NCBI RefSeq assembly: GCF_004681965.1
Contig: NZ_SMLL01000001.1
Span: forward strand, 496,001-560,000
DNA length: 64,000 nucleotides
Source of the DNA: Ramlibacter rhizophilus
GTDB taxonomy: Bacteria; Pseudomonadota; Gammaproteobacteria; Burkholderiales; Burkholderiaceae_C
Reading direction: 5' to 3'
Positions 1-7,703 of this stretch are shown in pieces. Made by a program: the position numbers and the translations under genes. A model generated the notes under the pieces. The model was given only the letters and a program-made list of their open reading frames with translations. It searched no databases and had not been told where the DNA came from. Position 1 is the first letter of the stretch. Each line of letters begins with the position of its first letter.

Positions 1-1734
1 CTCGCCGCCCCACATGCGCGGCACCACGGAGTAGGTGCCGTCCTTCTGGATGTTGGCGTGCGCACGCTCGTTGATGAAGCGGCTCTGCGGGTCGTCCAGC
101 GCTTCCTTGGGCCAGGTGGAGATCAGGTAGTAGTTGAGGGCCGGCCGGCAGGTGGCGCAGCCGTTGGGCGTGCGCCATTCCAGGAAGCGCTGGGTGTCGG
201 CGATGGTCAGGAGCTTGTTCGCGCGGATGGCCTCGCGCACGTCCTGGTGCGAGTGGTCCGTGCAGCCGCACACCGCCTTCTTGCGCGGTGTGGCGGAGTA
301 GTCGCCACCGGCCGTGAACATGATGATCTGCTCCACGAGGCCCGTGCAGGAGCCGCAGCTCGCGCTGGCCTTGGTGTGCTTGCGCACCTCGTCCAGGGTG
401 AACAGGCCCTTGTCCTTGATGGCCTTGCAGATCGCGCCCTTGTTCACGCCGTTGCAGCCGCAGACTTCCGCGTCGTCGGCCATGGCGGCGGCCTTGCTGT
501 GGCCCTCGTGGCCCACGTCGCCCAGGTTCGATTCGCCGAACATCAGCTTGTCGCGGATGTCGCCGATGGGGCGGCCCTCGCGCAGCAGCTTGAAGTACCA
601 GCTGCCGTCCACCGTGTCGCCGTAGAGGCATGCGCCCACCAGCTTGTCGTCCTTGATGACCAGCTTCTTGTAGACGCCGCCGAAGGGATCGGACATGACG
701 ATCGCCTCGGTGCCGTCACCGCCCATGAAGTCACCCGCCGAGAACAGGTCGATGCCCGTGACCTTGAGCTTGGTGGAGGTGAGCGAGCCGCCGTAGCGGC
801 CGATGCCGAACTGCGCCAGGTGGTTGGCCGCCACCTTGGCCTGCTCGAAGAGCGGCGCGACCAGGCCGTAGGCCACGCCCCGGTGCGCCGCGCACTCGCC
901 CACGGCATAGATGCGCGCGTCGGTCACGGTCTGCAGGGTGTCGGTGACCACGATGCCGCGCTGGCAATGCAGGCGCATGCGCTCGGCCAGTTCGGTGTTG
1001 GGGCGGATGCCCACGCACATGACCACCAGGTCGGCCGGCACTTCGCGGCCGTCCTTGAAGCGCACTGCCTTGACGCGGCCGTCCTCGCCGCCGAGCAGGG
1101 CCTCGGTGTGCGCGCCGATGAGGAAGTCGAGCCCGCGCTCCGTGAGCGACTGCTGCAGCAGCCGGGCGGCGGTGGCGTCGAGCTGGCGCTCCATCAGCCA
1201 GTCGTTCACGTGCACCACGGTGACCTGCATGCCGCGCAGCTTCAGGCCGTTGGCCGCCTCCAGCCCGAGCAGGCCGCCGCCGATGACCACGGCATGGCGA
1301 TGCGTGCGCGCCGCCTCGATCATGGCCTCGGTGTCGGCGATATCGCGGTAGGCGATCACGCCTTCCAGCTCCCGGCCCGGCACGGGGAGGATGAAGGGGT
1401 TGGAGCCGGTGGCCATGAGGAGGCGGTCGTAGGTCTCCTCGGTGCCGTCCTCGGCGCGCACGATGCGGCGCACGCGGTCCACCTCCACCACCTTCCTGCC
1501 CGCGTGCAGGCGGATGCCGTTGTCCTCGTACCAGGCGAGAGGGTTGAGGATGATGTCCTGGACGGTCTGCTCGCCCGCGAGCACCGGGGACAGCAGGATG
1601 CGGTTGTAGTTGGGGTGCGGCTCGGCGCCGAAGACGCTGATGTCGTACAGGTCGGGTGCGAGCTTGAGCAACTCCTCCAGCGTGCGCACGCCGGCCATGC
1701 CGTTGCCGACCATCACGAGCTTCATCTTTTTCAT
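1..1734 (-). CDS. nirB: Nitrite reductase [NAD(P)H] large subunit, N-terminal 578 residues (partial)
   Basis: Assimilatory nitrite reductase large subunit, reducing nitrite to ammonium with NAD(P)H in the cytoplasm. The frame is open from the ATG at 1734 to the window edge. The start MKKMKLVMVGNGMAG is a FAD-binding Rossmann motif; a second nucleotide-binding motif (VVIGGGLLGLEAA) lies near residue 145. Two BFD-like [2Fe-2S] segments follow: CGCNGVNKGAIC with CGSCTG, and CGCTDHSHQDV with CATCRPALNYY. The ferredoxin-like and sirohaem/4Fe-4S domains lie outside the window (family length about 800-850). It is the last gene seen of the nrtA-nrtB-nrtD-nirB run. Identification is strong. Confidence 0.95.
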   Translation of the reverse strand, partial: MKKMKLVMVGNGMAGVRTLEELLKLAPDLYDISVFGAEPHPNYNRILLSPVLAGEQTVQDIILNPLAWYEDNGIRLHAGRKVVEVDRVRRIVRAEDGTEETYDRLLMATGSNPFILPVPGRELEGVIAYRDIADTEAMIEAARTHRHAVVIGGGLLGLEAANGLKLRGMQVTVVHVNDWLMERQLDATAARLLQQSLTERGLDFLIGAHTEALLGGEDGRVKAVRFKDGREVPADLVVMCVGIRPNTELAERMRLHCQRGIVVTDTLQTVTDARIYAVGECAAHRGVAYGLVAPLFEQAKVAANHLAQFGIGRYGGSLTSTKLKVTGIDLFSAGDFMGGDGTEAIVMSDPFGGVYKKLVIKDDKLVGACLYGDTVDGSWYFKLLREGRPIGDIRDKLMFGESNLGDVGHEGHSKAAAMADDAEVCGCNGVNKGAICKAIKDKGLFTLDEVRKHTKASASCGSCTGLVEQIIMFTAGGDYSATPRKKAVCGCTDHSHQDVREAIRANKLLTIADTQRFLEWRTPNGCATCRPALNYYLISTWPKEALDDPQSRFINERAHANIQKDGTYSVVPRMWGGE

Positions 1735-1763
1735 GGGTGGGTTCCTGCGAGGGATTGCGAAAG

Positions 1764-1863
1764 CTCCCTCCCCCTCTGGGGGAGGGTTGGGGTGGGGGCC
1801 CGCGCCGGCCAGGCCACTTCTCTCGTGGCCCCCATCCCAGCCTTCCCCCAGAGGGGGAAGGTG
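1764..1863. repeat. Dispersed repeat family A, copy 1 (nrtD-nirB gap)
   Basis: A GC-rich unit of about 100 bp whose ends are imperfect inverted repeats: CTCCCTCCCCCTCTGGGGGA with a GGGGTGGGGGC tail on the left, GCCCCCATCCCAGCCTTCCC with an AGAGGGGGAAGG tail on the right. Each end also holds its own CCCCCTCTGGGGG-type palindrome. Near-identical copies lie at 5228-5330 and 38867-38967; only the 25-40 bp between the ends differs. It fills the gap between nrtD and nirB and would be transcribed with them. Confidence 0.85.
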
Positions 1864-1875
1864 TCCAAGGCCTTC

Positions 1876-2733
1876 TCAAGCCTGCAAGGCCGCCGGCTCG
1901 CGCGTGCGGGCCTTCATGGAGCGCGCCGGGCTGATCGGCTCCACCTTGCGCTGCTTCTCGTACAGGAAGCTCAGGATCTCCTGCCGGCAGTGGTTGTAGG
2001 TGGGGTTCTCGACCAGCTCGATGCGGCTGCGCGGCCGCGGCAGGTCCACGGTGAGGATCTGGCCGATGGTGGCGGCCGGTCCGTTGGTCATCATGACCAC
2101 GCGGTCGGACATGAGCACGGCCTCGTCCACGTCGTGCGTGATCATGAGCACGGTGTTGCCCAGTTCGGCCTGGATGCGGATCACCTCGTCTTGCAGGTGG
2201 GCGCGGGTGAGGGCGTCCAGCGCGCCGAAGGGCTCGTCCAGCAGCAGCACCTTGGGTTCCATGGCCAGCGCGCGGGCGATGCCCACGCGCTGCTTCATGC
2301 CCCCGGAGATCTGCGAGGGCAGGCGGTCCAGCGCGTGGCTCATGTTGACCATGGCCAGGTTGTGCAGGATCCACTCGCGGCGCTCGGCCTTGCTGCGGCT
2401 GCGCCCGAAGATCTTGTCCACGGCGATTTCCACGTTCTGGTAGACCGTGAGCCAGGGCAGGAGCGAATGGTTCTGGAACACCACGGCGCGGTCCGGGCCC
2501 GGGCCGCTCACCTCGCGGCCGGCCAGCAGCACGCCGCCGGAGGTGGCCTCGAGCAGGCCCGCCACGATGTTCAGCACGGTGGACTTGCCGCAGCCGGAAT
2601 GGCCGATCAGCGAGATGTATTCGCCGCGCCGCACGTCCAGGTCGATGCCCTTGAGTACCGGGTTGGTGCCGCCGTTGCCGGTGAACACCATGTCCACCTT
2701 GGACAGGGAGAGGTAGTTCTTGTCGTCGTCCAT
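1876..2733 (-). CDS. nrtD: Nitrate/nitrite ABC transporter, ATP-binding protein
   Basis: Cytoplasmic ATPase of the nitrate uptake ABC transporter, 285 aa. Visible motifs: Walker A GHSGCGKST near residue 44, Q-loop region VVFQNHSLLPW, ABC signature ISGGMKQR, Walker B VLLLDEPFGALDA and switch histidine MITHD. The length fits the NrtD/NasD type with one nucleotide-binding domain and no fused substrate-binding domain. It follows nrtB by 13 bp and precedes nirB, so it belongs to the assimilatory nitrate cluster. Specificity for nitrate is inferred from the neighbours. Confidence 0.93.
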   Translation of the reverse strand: MDDDKNYLSLSKVDMVFTGNGGTNPVLKGIDLDVRRGEYISLIGHSGCGKSTVLNIVAGLLEATSGGVLLAGREVSGPGPDRAVVFQNHSLLPWLTVYQNVEIAVDKIFGRSRSKAERREWILHNLAMVNMSHALDRLPSQISGGMKQRVGIARALAMEPKVLLLDEPFGALDALTRAHLQDEVIRIQAELGNTVLMITHDVDEAVLMSDRVVMMTNGPAATIGQILTVDLPRPRSRIELVENPTYNHCRQEILSFLYEKQRKVEPISPARSMKARTREPAALQA

Positions 2734-2746
2734 GAGGGGTTCTCCT

Positions 2747-3607
2747 TCAGCTCGCGGAGGTGCCGCGGGTGATGCGGTGGCCGACCAGGGCGACGAGGCG
2801 GTCCAGCGTGAAGCCGACCAGGCCGACGTAGACCAGGGCCAGGATGATGTCGCTGATGCGGGACGAGTTCCACGCGTCCCAGATGAAGAAGCCGATGCCC
2901 ACGCCGCCGATCAGCATCTCGGCCGCGATGATCGCCAGCCACGACAGGCCGACCCCGATGCGCAGGCCCGAGAAGATGTACGGGGCGGCGGCCGGCAGCA
3001 TGATCTTGCCGAAGTACTCCAGGCCGTTGAGGCGGATCACGCGGGCGACGTTGCGGTAGTCCTCCGGGATGTTTCGGATGCCCACCGAGGTGTTGATGAT
3101 GATCGGCCAGATGGAGGTGATGAAGATCACGAAGATGGCCGAGGGATGGCCGTCGCGGAAGCCCGCCAGCGAGATCGGCAGCCAGGCGAGCGGTGGCACG
3201 GTGCGCAGCACCTGGAACAGCGGATCGAGCCCGCGCAGCGCCCAGGTGGACTGGCCCACCAGCACCCCCAGGCTCACGCCCGCGATCACGGCCAGCGAGT
3301 AGCCGTAGGCCACGCGCTGGAGGCTGGCCAGCAGCTGCCAGCCCATGCCGACGTCATTGCCGCCGTTGTTGTAGAACGGATCGACGATCAGCTCCCAGGT
3401 GTCCTCGATCACCTTGAGCGGGCCGGGCAGGGCGGCGCCGGGGCGCGAGCCCAGCACATGCCAGATCAGCGCGAGCACGCCGATGACGATGAGCGGCGGC
3501 AGCACGCGCGCCGCGACGCCGCGCAGGGCCTGCAGCAAGGCGAGTGCCATGGGGCTGCGGCCGGCCGGGGCGAGCCGGATCGGCTCCAGGGTGTGCGTGG
3601 GGTGCAT
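2747..3607 (-). CDS. nrtB: Nitrate ABC transporter permease
   Basis: Inner-membrane permease of the nitrate/nitrite importer, 286 aa. The protein has several hydrophobic segments (for example VLPPLIVIGVLALIWHVLG near residue 35) and the cytoplasmic EAA-like loop around the MLPAAAPYIFSGLRIGVG stretch that docks the ATPase, typical of the SsuC/TauC/NrtB group. It lies 10 bp after nrtA and 13 bp before nrtD, an arrangement consistent with one transcript. Confidence 0.93.
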   Translation of the reverse strand: MHPTHTLEPIRLAPAGRSPMALALLQALRGVAARVLPPLIVIGVLALIWHVLGSRPGAALPGPLKVIEDTWELIVDPFYNNGGNDVGMGWQLLASLQRVAYGYSLAVIAGVSLGVLVGQSTWALRGLDPLFQVLRTVPPLAWLPISLAGFRDGHPSAIFVIFITSIWPIIINTSVGIRNIPEDYRNVARVIRLNGLEYFGKIMLPAAAPYIFSGLRIGVGLSWLAIIAAEMLIGGVGIGFFIWDAWNSSRISDIILALVYVGLVGFTLDRLVALVGHRITRGTSAS

Positions 3608-3617
3608 GGCTGCTCCT

Positions 3618-4922
3618 TCAGGCGCTCTTGAGGTACTTGATGGACAGGCTGTCCAGGTAGGCCTTGGGGTTGGCCGGATCGAACACCTTGCCGTCGAAGA
3701 ACTTCTCCACGCCGCGCGAGGTGGAGGTGGGGATGTCCGAGGCCGCGACGCCCAGCTCCTTGGCGGCCACGCGCCACAGGTCTTCGCGGTTGACCTTGGC
3801 GATCAGCGCCTTGGTGTCCAGGTTGGGGGGCAGGTAGCCCCAGCGGATGTTCTCGGTGAGGAACCACAGGTCGTGGCTCTGGAAGGGGTAGCTCGCCTGG
3901 TCCTTCCAGTAGCGCATCTGGTGCGGGCTGTTGGAGACCACGCGGCCCGTGCCGTAGTCGAAGTCGCCCTTCATGCGGTCCACGATGTCGGCCAGCGGCG
4001 CGTTGATCCAGCGGCGGCGCGAGCAGATCTCGGCGACCTCGGCTCGGTTCTTCGGGTCCTCGCAGTACATCTGCGCTTCCATCACCGCCTTGAGCAGGGC
4101 GCGGGTGGCGTTGGGGTTGGCCTGCACGTAGTCGGCGCGCAGGGCGAAGGCCTTCTCGGGGTGGTTCTGCCAGATCTCGCTGGTGGTGTTGGCGGTGTAG
4201 CCGATCTTCTGGTGAATGAGCTGGTGGTTCCACGGTTCGCAGACGCAGAAGGTGTCCATGCTGCCCACCTTCATGTTCGCCACCATCTGCGCCGGCGGCA
4301 CGACGATGGTGGAGATGTCCTTGTTCGGATCGATGCCGCCGGCGGCGAGCCAGTAGCGCATCCACATGTCGTGCGTGCCGCCCGGGAAGGTCATGGCCGC
4401 GGCGACCGGCTTGCCGGTCTTGGCCGCCTTGGCCTGCAGCGCCTTCTTGAACTCGCGCGTGTCCAGGCCGACCTTCAGGTCCATGTACTCGTTGCCCACC
4501 GAGATGCACTGGCCGCCCAGGTTCAGGCGCGCCAGGATGTTCATGGGCACCGGCACGTTGTTGGGCGTGACGGCGCCGGTGGAGATCAGGTAGGGCATGG
4601 GCGTGAGGATGTGCGCGCCGTCGATGCCGTTGTTCTTGGAGCCCAGCACGATGTTGTCGCGCGTGGTGCCCCAGGAGGATTGCTTGAGGACTTCCACCTC
4701 GGTCATGCCGTGCTTCTTGAAGAAGCCTTTCTCGTCCGCCACGAACAAGGGCGCCGCATCGGTCAGCGCGATGAAGCCCAGCTTGGCGGCCTTGGTCTCC
4801 AGGGCGGTGCCCTGGGCCGCGGCGGCAAGGGGCCACAGCCCGCCGGCGAGGCTGGCCGCGCCCAGCGCGGCCGAGCCCTTGATGACGGTACGGCGGGACA
4901 CCGTGTTCGATTTGCTTTGCAT
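3618..4922 (-). CDS. nrtA: Nitrate ABC transporter substrate-binding protein with Tat signal
   Basis: Periplasmic nitrate/nitrite-binding protein, 434 aa, first gene after the regulatory leader. The ATG at 4922 is preferred to the longer open frame back to 5111, because that extension would translate the terminator hairpin and leader. The mature N-terminus follows a twin-arginine signal (SRRTVIKG, then a hydrophobic stretch ending AAAAQG). The family-typical GFIALTDAAPLFVADEKGFF begins the CmpA/NrtA fold, with DTFCVCEPWNHQ and SHDLWFLTENIRWG further on. Expression is expected to depend on sigma-54 and NasR antitermination (see the leader entries). Confidence 0.93.
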   Translation of the reverse strand: MQSKSNTVSRRTVIKGSAALGAASLAGGLWPLAAAAQGTALETKAAKLGFIALTDAAPLFVADEKGFFKKHGMTEVEVLKQSSWGTTRDNIVLGSKNNGIDGAHILTPMPYLISTGAVTPNNVPVPMNILARLNLGGQCISVGNEYMDLKVGLDTREFKKALQAKAAKTGKPVAAAMTFPGGTHDMWMRYWLAAGGIDPNKDISTIVVPPAQMVANMKVGSMDTFCVCEPWNHQLIHQKIGYTANTTSEIWQNHPEKAFALRADYVQANPNATRALLKAVMEAQMYCEDPKNRAEVAEICSRRRWINAPLADIVDRMKGDFDYGTGRVVSNSPHQMRYWKDQASYPFQSHDLWFLTENIRWGYLPPNLDTKALIAKVNREDLWRVAAKELGVAASDIPTSTSRGVEKFFDGKVFDPANPKAYLDSLSIKYLKSA

Positions 4923-4948
4923 GGGGACTCCAGGGTTTGCAGACGAGG

Positions 4949-5015
4949 AAAAAAGAAACGACGTCCATCGCTCCGTGCCTGGCGCGCTCGCACGCCAGGC
5001 ACGGGGTGATGGACG
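4949..5015 (-). terminator. Intrinsic terminator in the nrtA leader
   Basis: On the minus strand the arms 5015-4993 and 4984-4962 form a stem of about 20 bp (CGTCCATC, then CCGTGCCTGGCG, with a 3-nt internal mismatch) around an 8-nt loop, followed by TTTCTTTTTT (4958-4949). It sits 27 nt before the nrtA ATG, so it would stop transcription before the operon unless prevented. Its 5' arm contains GTCCATC, which is also the 3' arm of the P2 hairpin at 5008-5028; the two structures are mutually exclusive. Confidence 0.85.
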
Positions 5016-5054
5016 CCGTTGTCCGATCAGGGGCGACGCCGTCCTTGGCGTCGC
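5008..5054 (-). promoter_or_regulatory. ANTAR (NasR) antitermination leader: tandem hexaloop hairpins P1 and P2
   Basis: P1 (5054-5033) is GCGACGCC-AAGGAC-GGCGTCGC, an 8-bp stem with a six-base loop. P2 (5028-5008) is GAT-c-GGAC-AACGGC-GTCC-ATC, seven pairs with one bulged C and again a six-base loop. Both loops have A at position 1 and G at position 4, the bases known to be recognised by ANTAR-domain antiterminators. P2 overlaps the terminator stem by seven bases. The ANTAR protein gene nasR lies immediately upstream. The structure was derived by eye. Confidence 0.85.
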
Positions 5055-5068
5055 TCGTGACTCGATTA

Positions 5069-5084
5069 AGCAGGTACCGTGCCA
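5069..5084 (-). promoter_or_regulatory. Sigma-54 promoter (-24/-12) for nrtA-nrtB-nrtD-nirB
   Basis: Minus strand 5084-5069 reads TGGCACGGTACCTGCT. It matches the sigma-54 consensus TGGCACG-N4-TTGCW at every specified position except one (C for T), with exact GG-to-GC spacing. The start site would fall near 5058, a few bases before the first leader hairpin. Sigma-54 control plus leader antitermination is known for the Klebsiella nas operon, and NtrC is the expected activator. Confidence 0.8.
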
Positions 5085-5135
5085 GCGTCGTCCGACCCGC
5101 TGCGTGGGCAACGACCTGGGGAATGGCTGGCGCCG

Positions 5136-5157
5136 TGCACGGTTTTTGTGCGGTGCA
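5136..5157 (-). promoter_or_regulatory. Possible activator site upstream of the sigma-54 promoter
   Basis: An inverted repeat TGCAC-N12-GTGCA is centred about 88 bp upstream of the predicted start site. The half-sites are those of NtrC, and the distance is typical for an enhancer-binding protein, but classical NtrC sites have seven bases between TGCAC and GTGCA, not twelve. It is therefore only a weak candidate. Confidence 0.25.
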
Positions 5158-5227
5158 GCGCACGGAATGCGTCAACGTGCCCCAAAGCCGTTCGGGTTGC
5201 GCTCCCCATCCGAGGTGCTCGAAGCCA

Positions 5228-5330
5228 CTCCCTCCCCCTCTGGGGGAGGGTAGGGGTGGGGGCCGCGTGCGCCGACCGCGCTGCTTTCCGCGAGGCCCCC
5301 ATCCCAGCCTTCCCCCAGAGGGGGAAGGTG
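5228..5330. repeat. Dispersed repeat family A, copy 2 (nasR-nrtA gap)
   Basis: Second copy of the 100-bp repeat seen at 1764 and 38867, with the same inverted ends. It separates the nasR stop from the upstream part of the nrtA promoter. The 410-bp interval from nrtA to nasR (4923-5332) thus holds terminator, ANTAR leader, sigma-54 promoter, about 140 bp of upstream DNA and this repeat; no gene is seen in it. Confidence 0.85.
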
Positions 5331-5332
5331 CC

Positions 5333-6601
5333 TCAGCCGAATGAAGATTTCTTCGCGCCGTCCTGAGCCCCGTCGAAGGGCCTGTCCCGAGCGGGGAGCA
5401 CCTCGGCCAGCGACAGCAGCGCCTCGGCCACATCCACCAGCCGCTTGTTCTGGTTCATGGCCAGCTGGCGCAGCGCTTTGTAGGCCTCGTCCTCGCTGAT
5501 CTGGCGGTGGGCCATGAGCAGGCCCTTGGCACGTTCGATGGTCTTGCGGTCGTTCAGGCGCGCCCGCGCGGCTTCCAGCTCCCCGGACAGGTCTTGCAGC
5601 CGCCGGGACTGCGTCTGCGCCATCTCGAAGACGGCGCGCCCGAGCTGCCGACCCAGGGGCGCGGGCGCGTCGGGCTCGACCGGGCGGGCCTGGCCGAGCA
5701 GGCGGTCGAGCACGGCGCGCTGGTCGCTCAGGTCCTCGCGGGCTTGCGCGATGCGTCGCTCGCACAGCGTGCGCAGGTGCCGGGCGAGGCGGTCCTCGTC
5801 GGCGTGCAGGTCGTCGATGCGGCGGGTGCAGGTCTCGTACCAGGCGTCGCTGAAGGCGCTGTCCAGCGCGCCGTCTCCGGTGCAACCCAGATGCCGCAGG
5901 CGCGCCAGGTCGGCGGACCCGGGGGAGGGCGGGCTGGCGACACCCGCCGGCGCGCCTTCAGCCTGGCTAAAATCGGCGAAGACCTGCAGGCAGGACTGCT
6001 GCGATTCGATCAGGTGGCGCCACTGCTGCTGCCCGGCCGCGTCGATGTGCCCGGTGGCGAAGGACCGCGCCCCGAGCGCACGTTCCTGGCCGGCGAACTC
6101 CTTGCCCTGCATCAGGTGCAGCAGGGCGACCAGCGCGCGCGAGACGTCCGGGTCCGTGGCGCTGTCCGCCGCCTCGAACACCACGGCCAGCAGGCTGGCG
6201 ATCAGCACGCTGAAGGCGGCGGTCGCCTCCGCGGCGACCAGCTCGTGGCCGGTGATGCGCTCGCGCAGCGCGGGCAGGCCTTCCAGCGCGTGCAGCACCA
6301 GCGCGATGCGGCTGAACAGGCGCGAGCCGTTGCCCACGGGCGTGGCCGAGGTCTCCAGCGCATCCAGCCACTGCCGCAGGCCGGCTTCGGCGCGCTCGCA
6401 TTCGGCCTGTTGCTCGCGACGCTGGCGGGCGAAGCGCTGCCCCCGGGAGCTGAGGAAGACATTGCTGATGCCGCGCTCGCGCTGCAGGGCGTGCACCAGC
6501 CGGGCCACCGCGCCCACCAGCTCGCAGCTGCGTGCGAGCTGCTCCAGTTCAGCGATTTCGCACTGGCGCGAGGCGAGCAGGAAGGCGAAGGCGGAGGTCA
6601 T
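5333..6601 (-). CDS. nasR: Nitrate-responsive antitermination regulator (NIT + ANTAR domains)
   Basis: RNA-binding regulator that senses nitrate/nitrite and permits read-through of the nas leader terminator, 422 aa. The long helical N-terminal part carries [18 protein letters not shown] (residues about 36-52), matching the family's NIT sensor region. The C-terminal ANTAR domain is at about 347-396 ([15 protein letters not shown], then a helical region ending VDVAEALL). The last residues, [17 protein letters not shown], resemble the translation of a dispersed palindromic repeat and probably replace the original C-terminus. The gene is upstream of and co-directional with its likely target operon. 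Confidence 0.9.
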   Translation of the reverse strand: MTSAFAFLLASRQCEIAELEQLARSCELVGAVARLVHALQRERGISNVFLSSRGQRFARQRREQQAECERAEAGLRQWLDALETSATPVGNGSRLFSRIALVLHALEGLPALRERITGHELVAAEATAAFSVLIASLLAVVFEAADSATDPDVSRALVALLHLMQGKEFAGQERALGARSFATGHIDAAGQQQWRHLIESQQSCLQVFADFSQAEGAPAGVASPPSPGSADLARLRHLGCTGDGALDSAFSDAWYETCTRRIDDLHADEDRLARHLRTLCERRIAQAREDLSDQRAVLDRLLGQARPVEPDAPAPLGRQLGRAVFEMAQTQSRRLQDLSGELEAARARLNDRKTIERAKGLLMAHRQISEDEAYKALRQLAMNQNKRLVDVAEALLSLAEVLPARDRPFDGAQDGAKKSSFG

Positions 6602-6665
6602 CGCCGAGCCCGCTGCAACAAGCGTGCCCAGGCGTGGAAATCAGGCCGCCCGCTACACTGCCGCG

Positions 6666-7703
6666 ATGCTTGTCCTGGGAATCGAATCCTCGTGCGACGA
6701 GACCGGCGTGGCCCTGGTCGAGTCGGAAGGCGAGGGCGTGCCGCGCCTGCTGGCGCACGCCCTGCACAGCCAGGTGGAGATGCACCAGGCCTACGGCGGC
6801 GTGGTGCCCGAGCTCGCCAGCCGCGACCACATCCGCCGCGTGCTGCCGCTGGCCGGCGAGGTGCTGGCGCGAACGGGCCTGCCGCTGGCCGACGTGGACG
6901 TGGTGGCCTACACCCGGGGCCCGGGCCTGGCCGGCGCGCTGCTGGTGGGGGCGGGCGTGGCCTGCGCCCTGGGCGCGGCGCTGGACGTGCCGGTGCTGGG
7001 GGTGCATCACCTGGAGGGGCACCTGCTCTCGCCCTTCCTCAGCGCCGATCCGCCGGAGTTTCCCTTCGTGGCGCTGCTGGTCTCCGGTGGCCACACGCAG
7101 CTGATGCGCGTGGACGGGGTGGGCCGCTACGCGCTTCTGGGCGAGACCATCGACGACGCCGCCGGCGAGGCCTTCGACAAGTCGGCCAAGCTGATGGGCC
7201 TGGGCTACCCGGGCGGGCCGGCCCTGTCCCGGCTGGCGCAGGAGGGCGACCCGGAGGCTTTCAAGCTGCCGCGCCCCCTGCTGCATAGCGGCGACCTGGA
7301 TTTTTCCTTCGCCGGCCTGAAGACCGCCGTGCTCACGCAGGCGAAGAAGCTCGGGCCGGAGCTGCCCGCGCGCAAGGCCGACCTGGCGGCGTCCACCCAG
7401 GCCGCCATCGTGGAGGTGCTGGTGAAGAAGTCCCTGGCGGCGCTGAAGGCCACGGGGCTCAAGCGCATCGTGGTCGCCGGCGGGGTGGGGGCCAACCGGC
7501 TGCTGCGCGAACAGCTCGATGCCGCTTGCGCCCGGCGCGGGGTGCGGGTGCACTACCCGGAGCTGTCCCTGTGCACCGACAACGGCGCCATGATCGCCAT
7601 GGCGGCGGCGATGCGGCTGCAGTCGGGCGTGGAGGCGGCCAGCGGGTCCTATGCCTTCGACGTGCGGCCGCGGTGGGAGCTGGGGGCGGTGCTGGCGGCT
7701 TAG
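6666..7703 (+). CDS. tsaD: tRNA N6-threonylcarbamoyladenosine transferase TsaD
   Basis: Universal enzyme that transfers threonylcarbamoyl to A37 of ANN-decoding tRNAs, with TsaB/TsaE; 345 aa. The ATG at 6666 gives the standard start [17 protein letters not shown]. Metal-binding HHLEGH is near residue 110, SGGHTQL near 137 and [12 protein letters not shown] near 275. The longer open frame upstream is antisense to nasR and was ignored. A TACACT -10-like box lies at 6653-6658. The TAG stop overlaps the stop of the convergent gene at 7700. Confidence 0.97.
   Translation: MLVLGIESSCDETGVALVESEGEGVPRLLAHALHSQVEMHQAYGGVVPELASRDHIRRVLPLAGEVLARTGLPLADVDVVAYTRGPGLAGALLVGAGVACALGAALDVPVLGVHHLEGHLLSPFLSADPPEFPFVALLVSGGHTQLMRVDGVGRYALLGETIDDAAGEAFDKSAKLMGLGYPGGPALSRLAQEGDPEAFKLPRPLLHSGDLDFSFAGLKTAVLTQAKKLGPELPARKADLAASTQAAIVEVLVKKSLAALKATGLKRIVVAGGVGANRLLREQLDAACARRGVRVHYPELSLCTDNGAMIAMAAAMRLQSGVEAASGSYAFDVRPRWELGAVLAA

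Noticed and set aside
4923..5111. N-terminal extension of NrtA to 5111
   Set aside because: It would translate through the terminator and ANTAR leader and place 63 non-homologous residues before a Tat signal.
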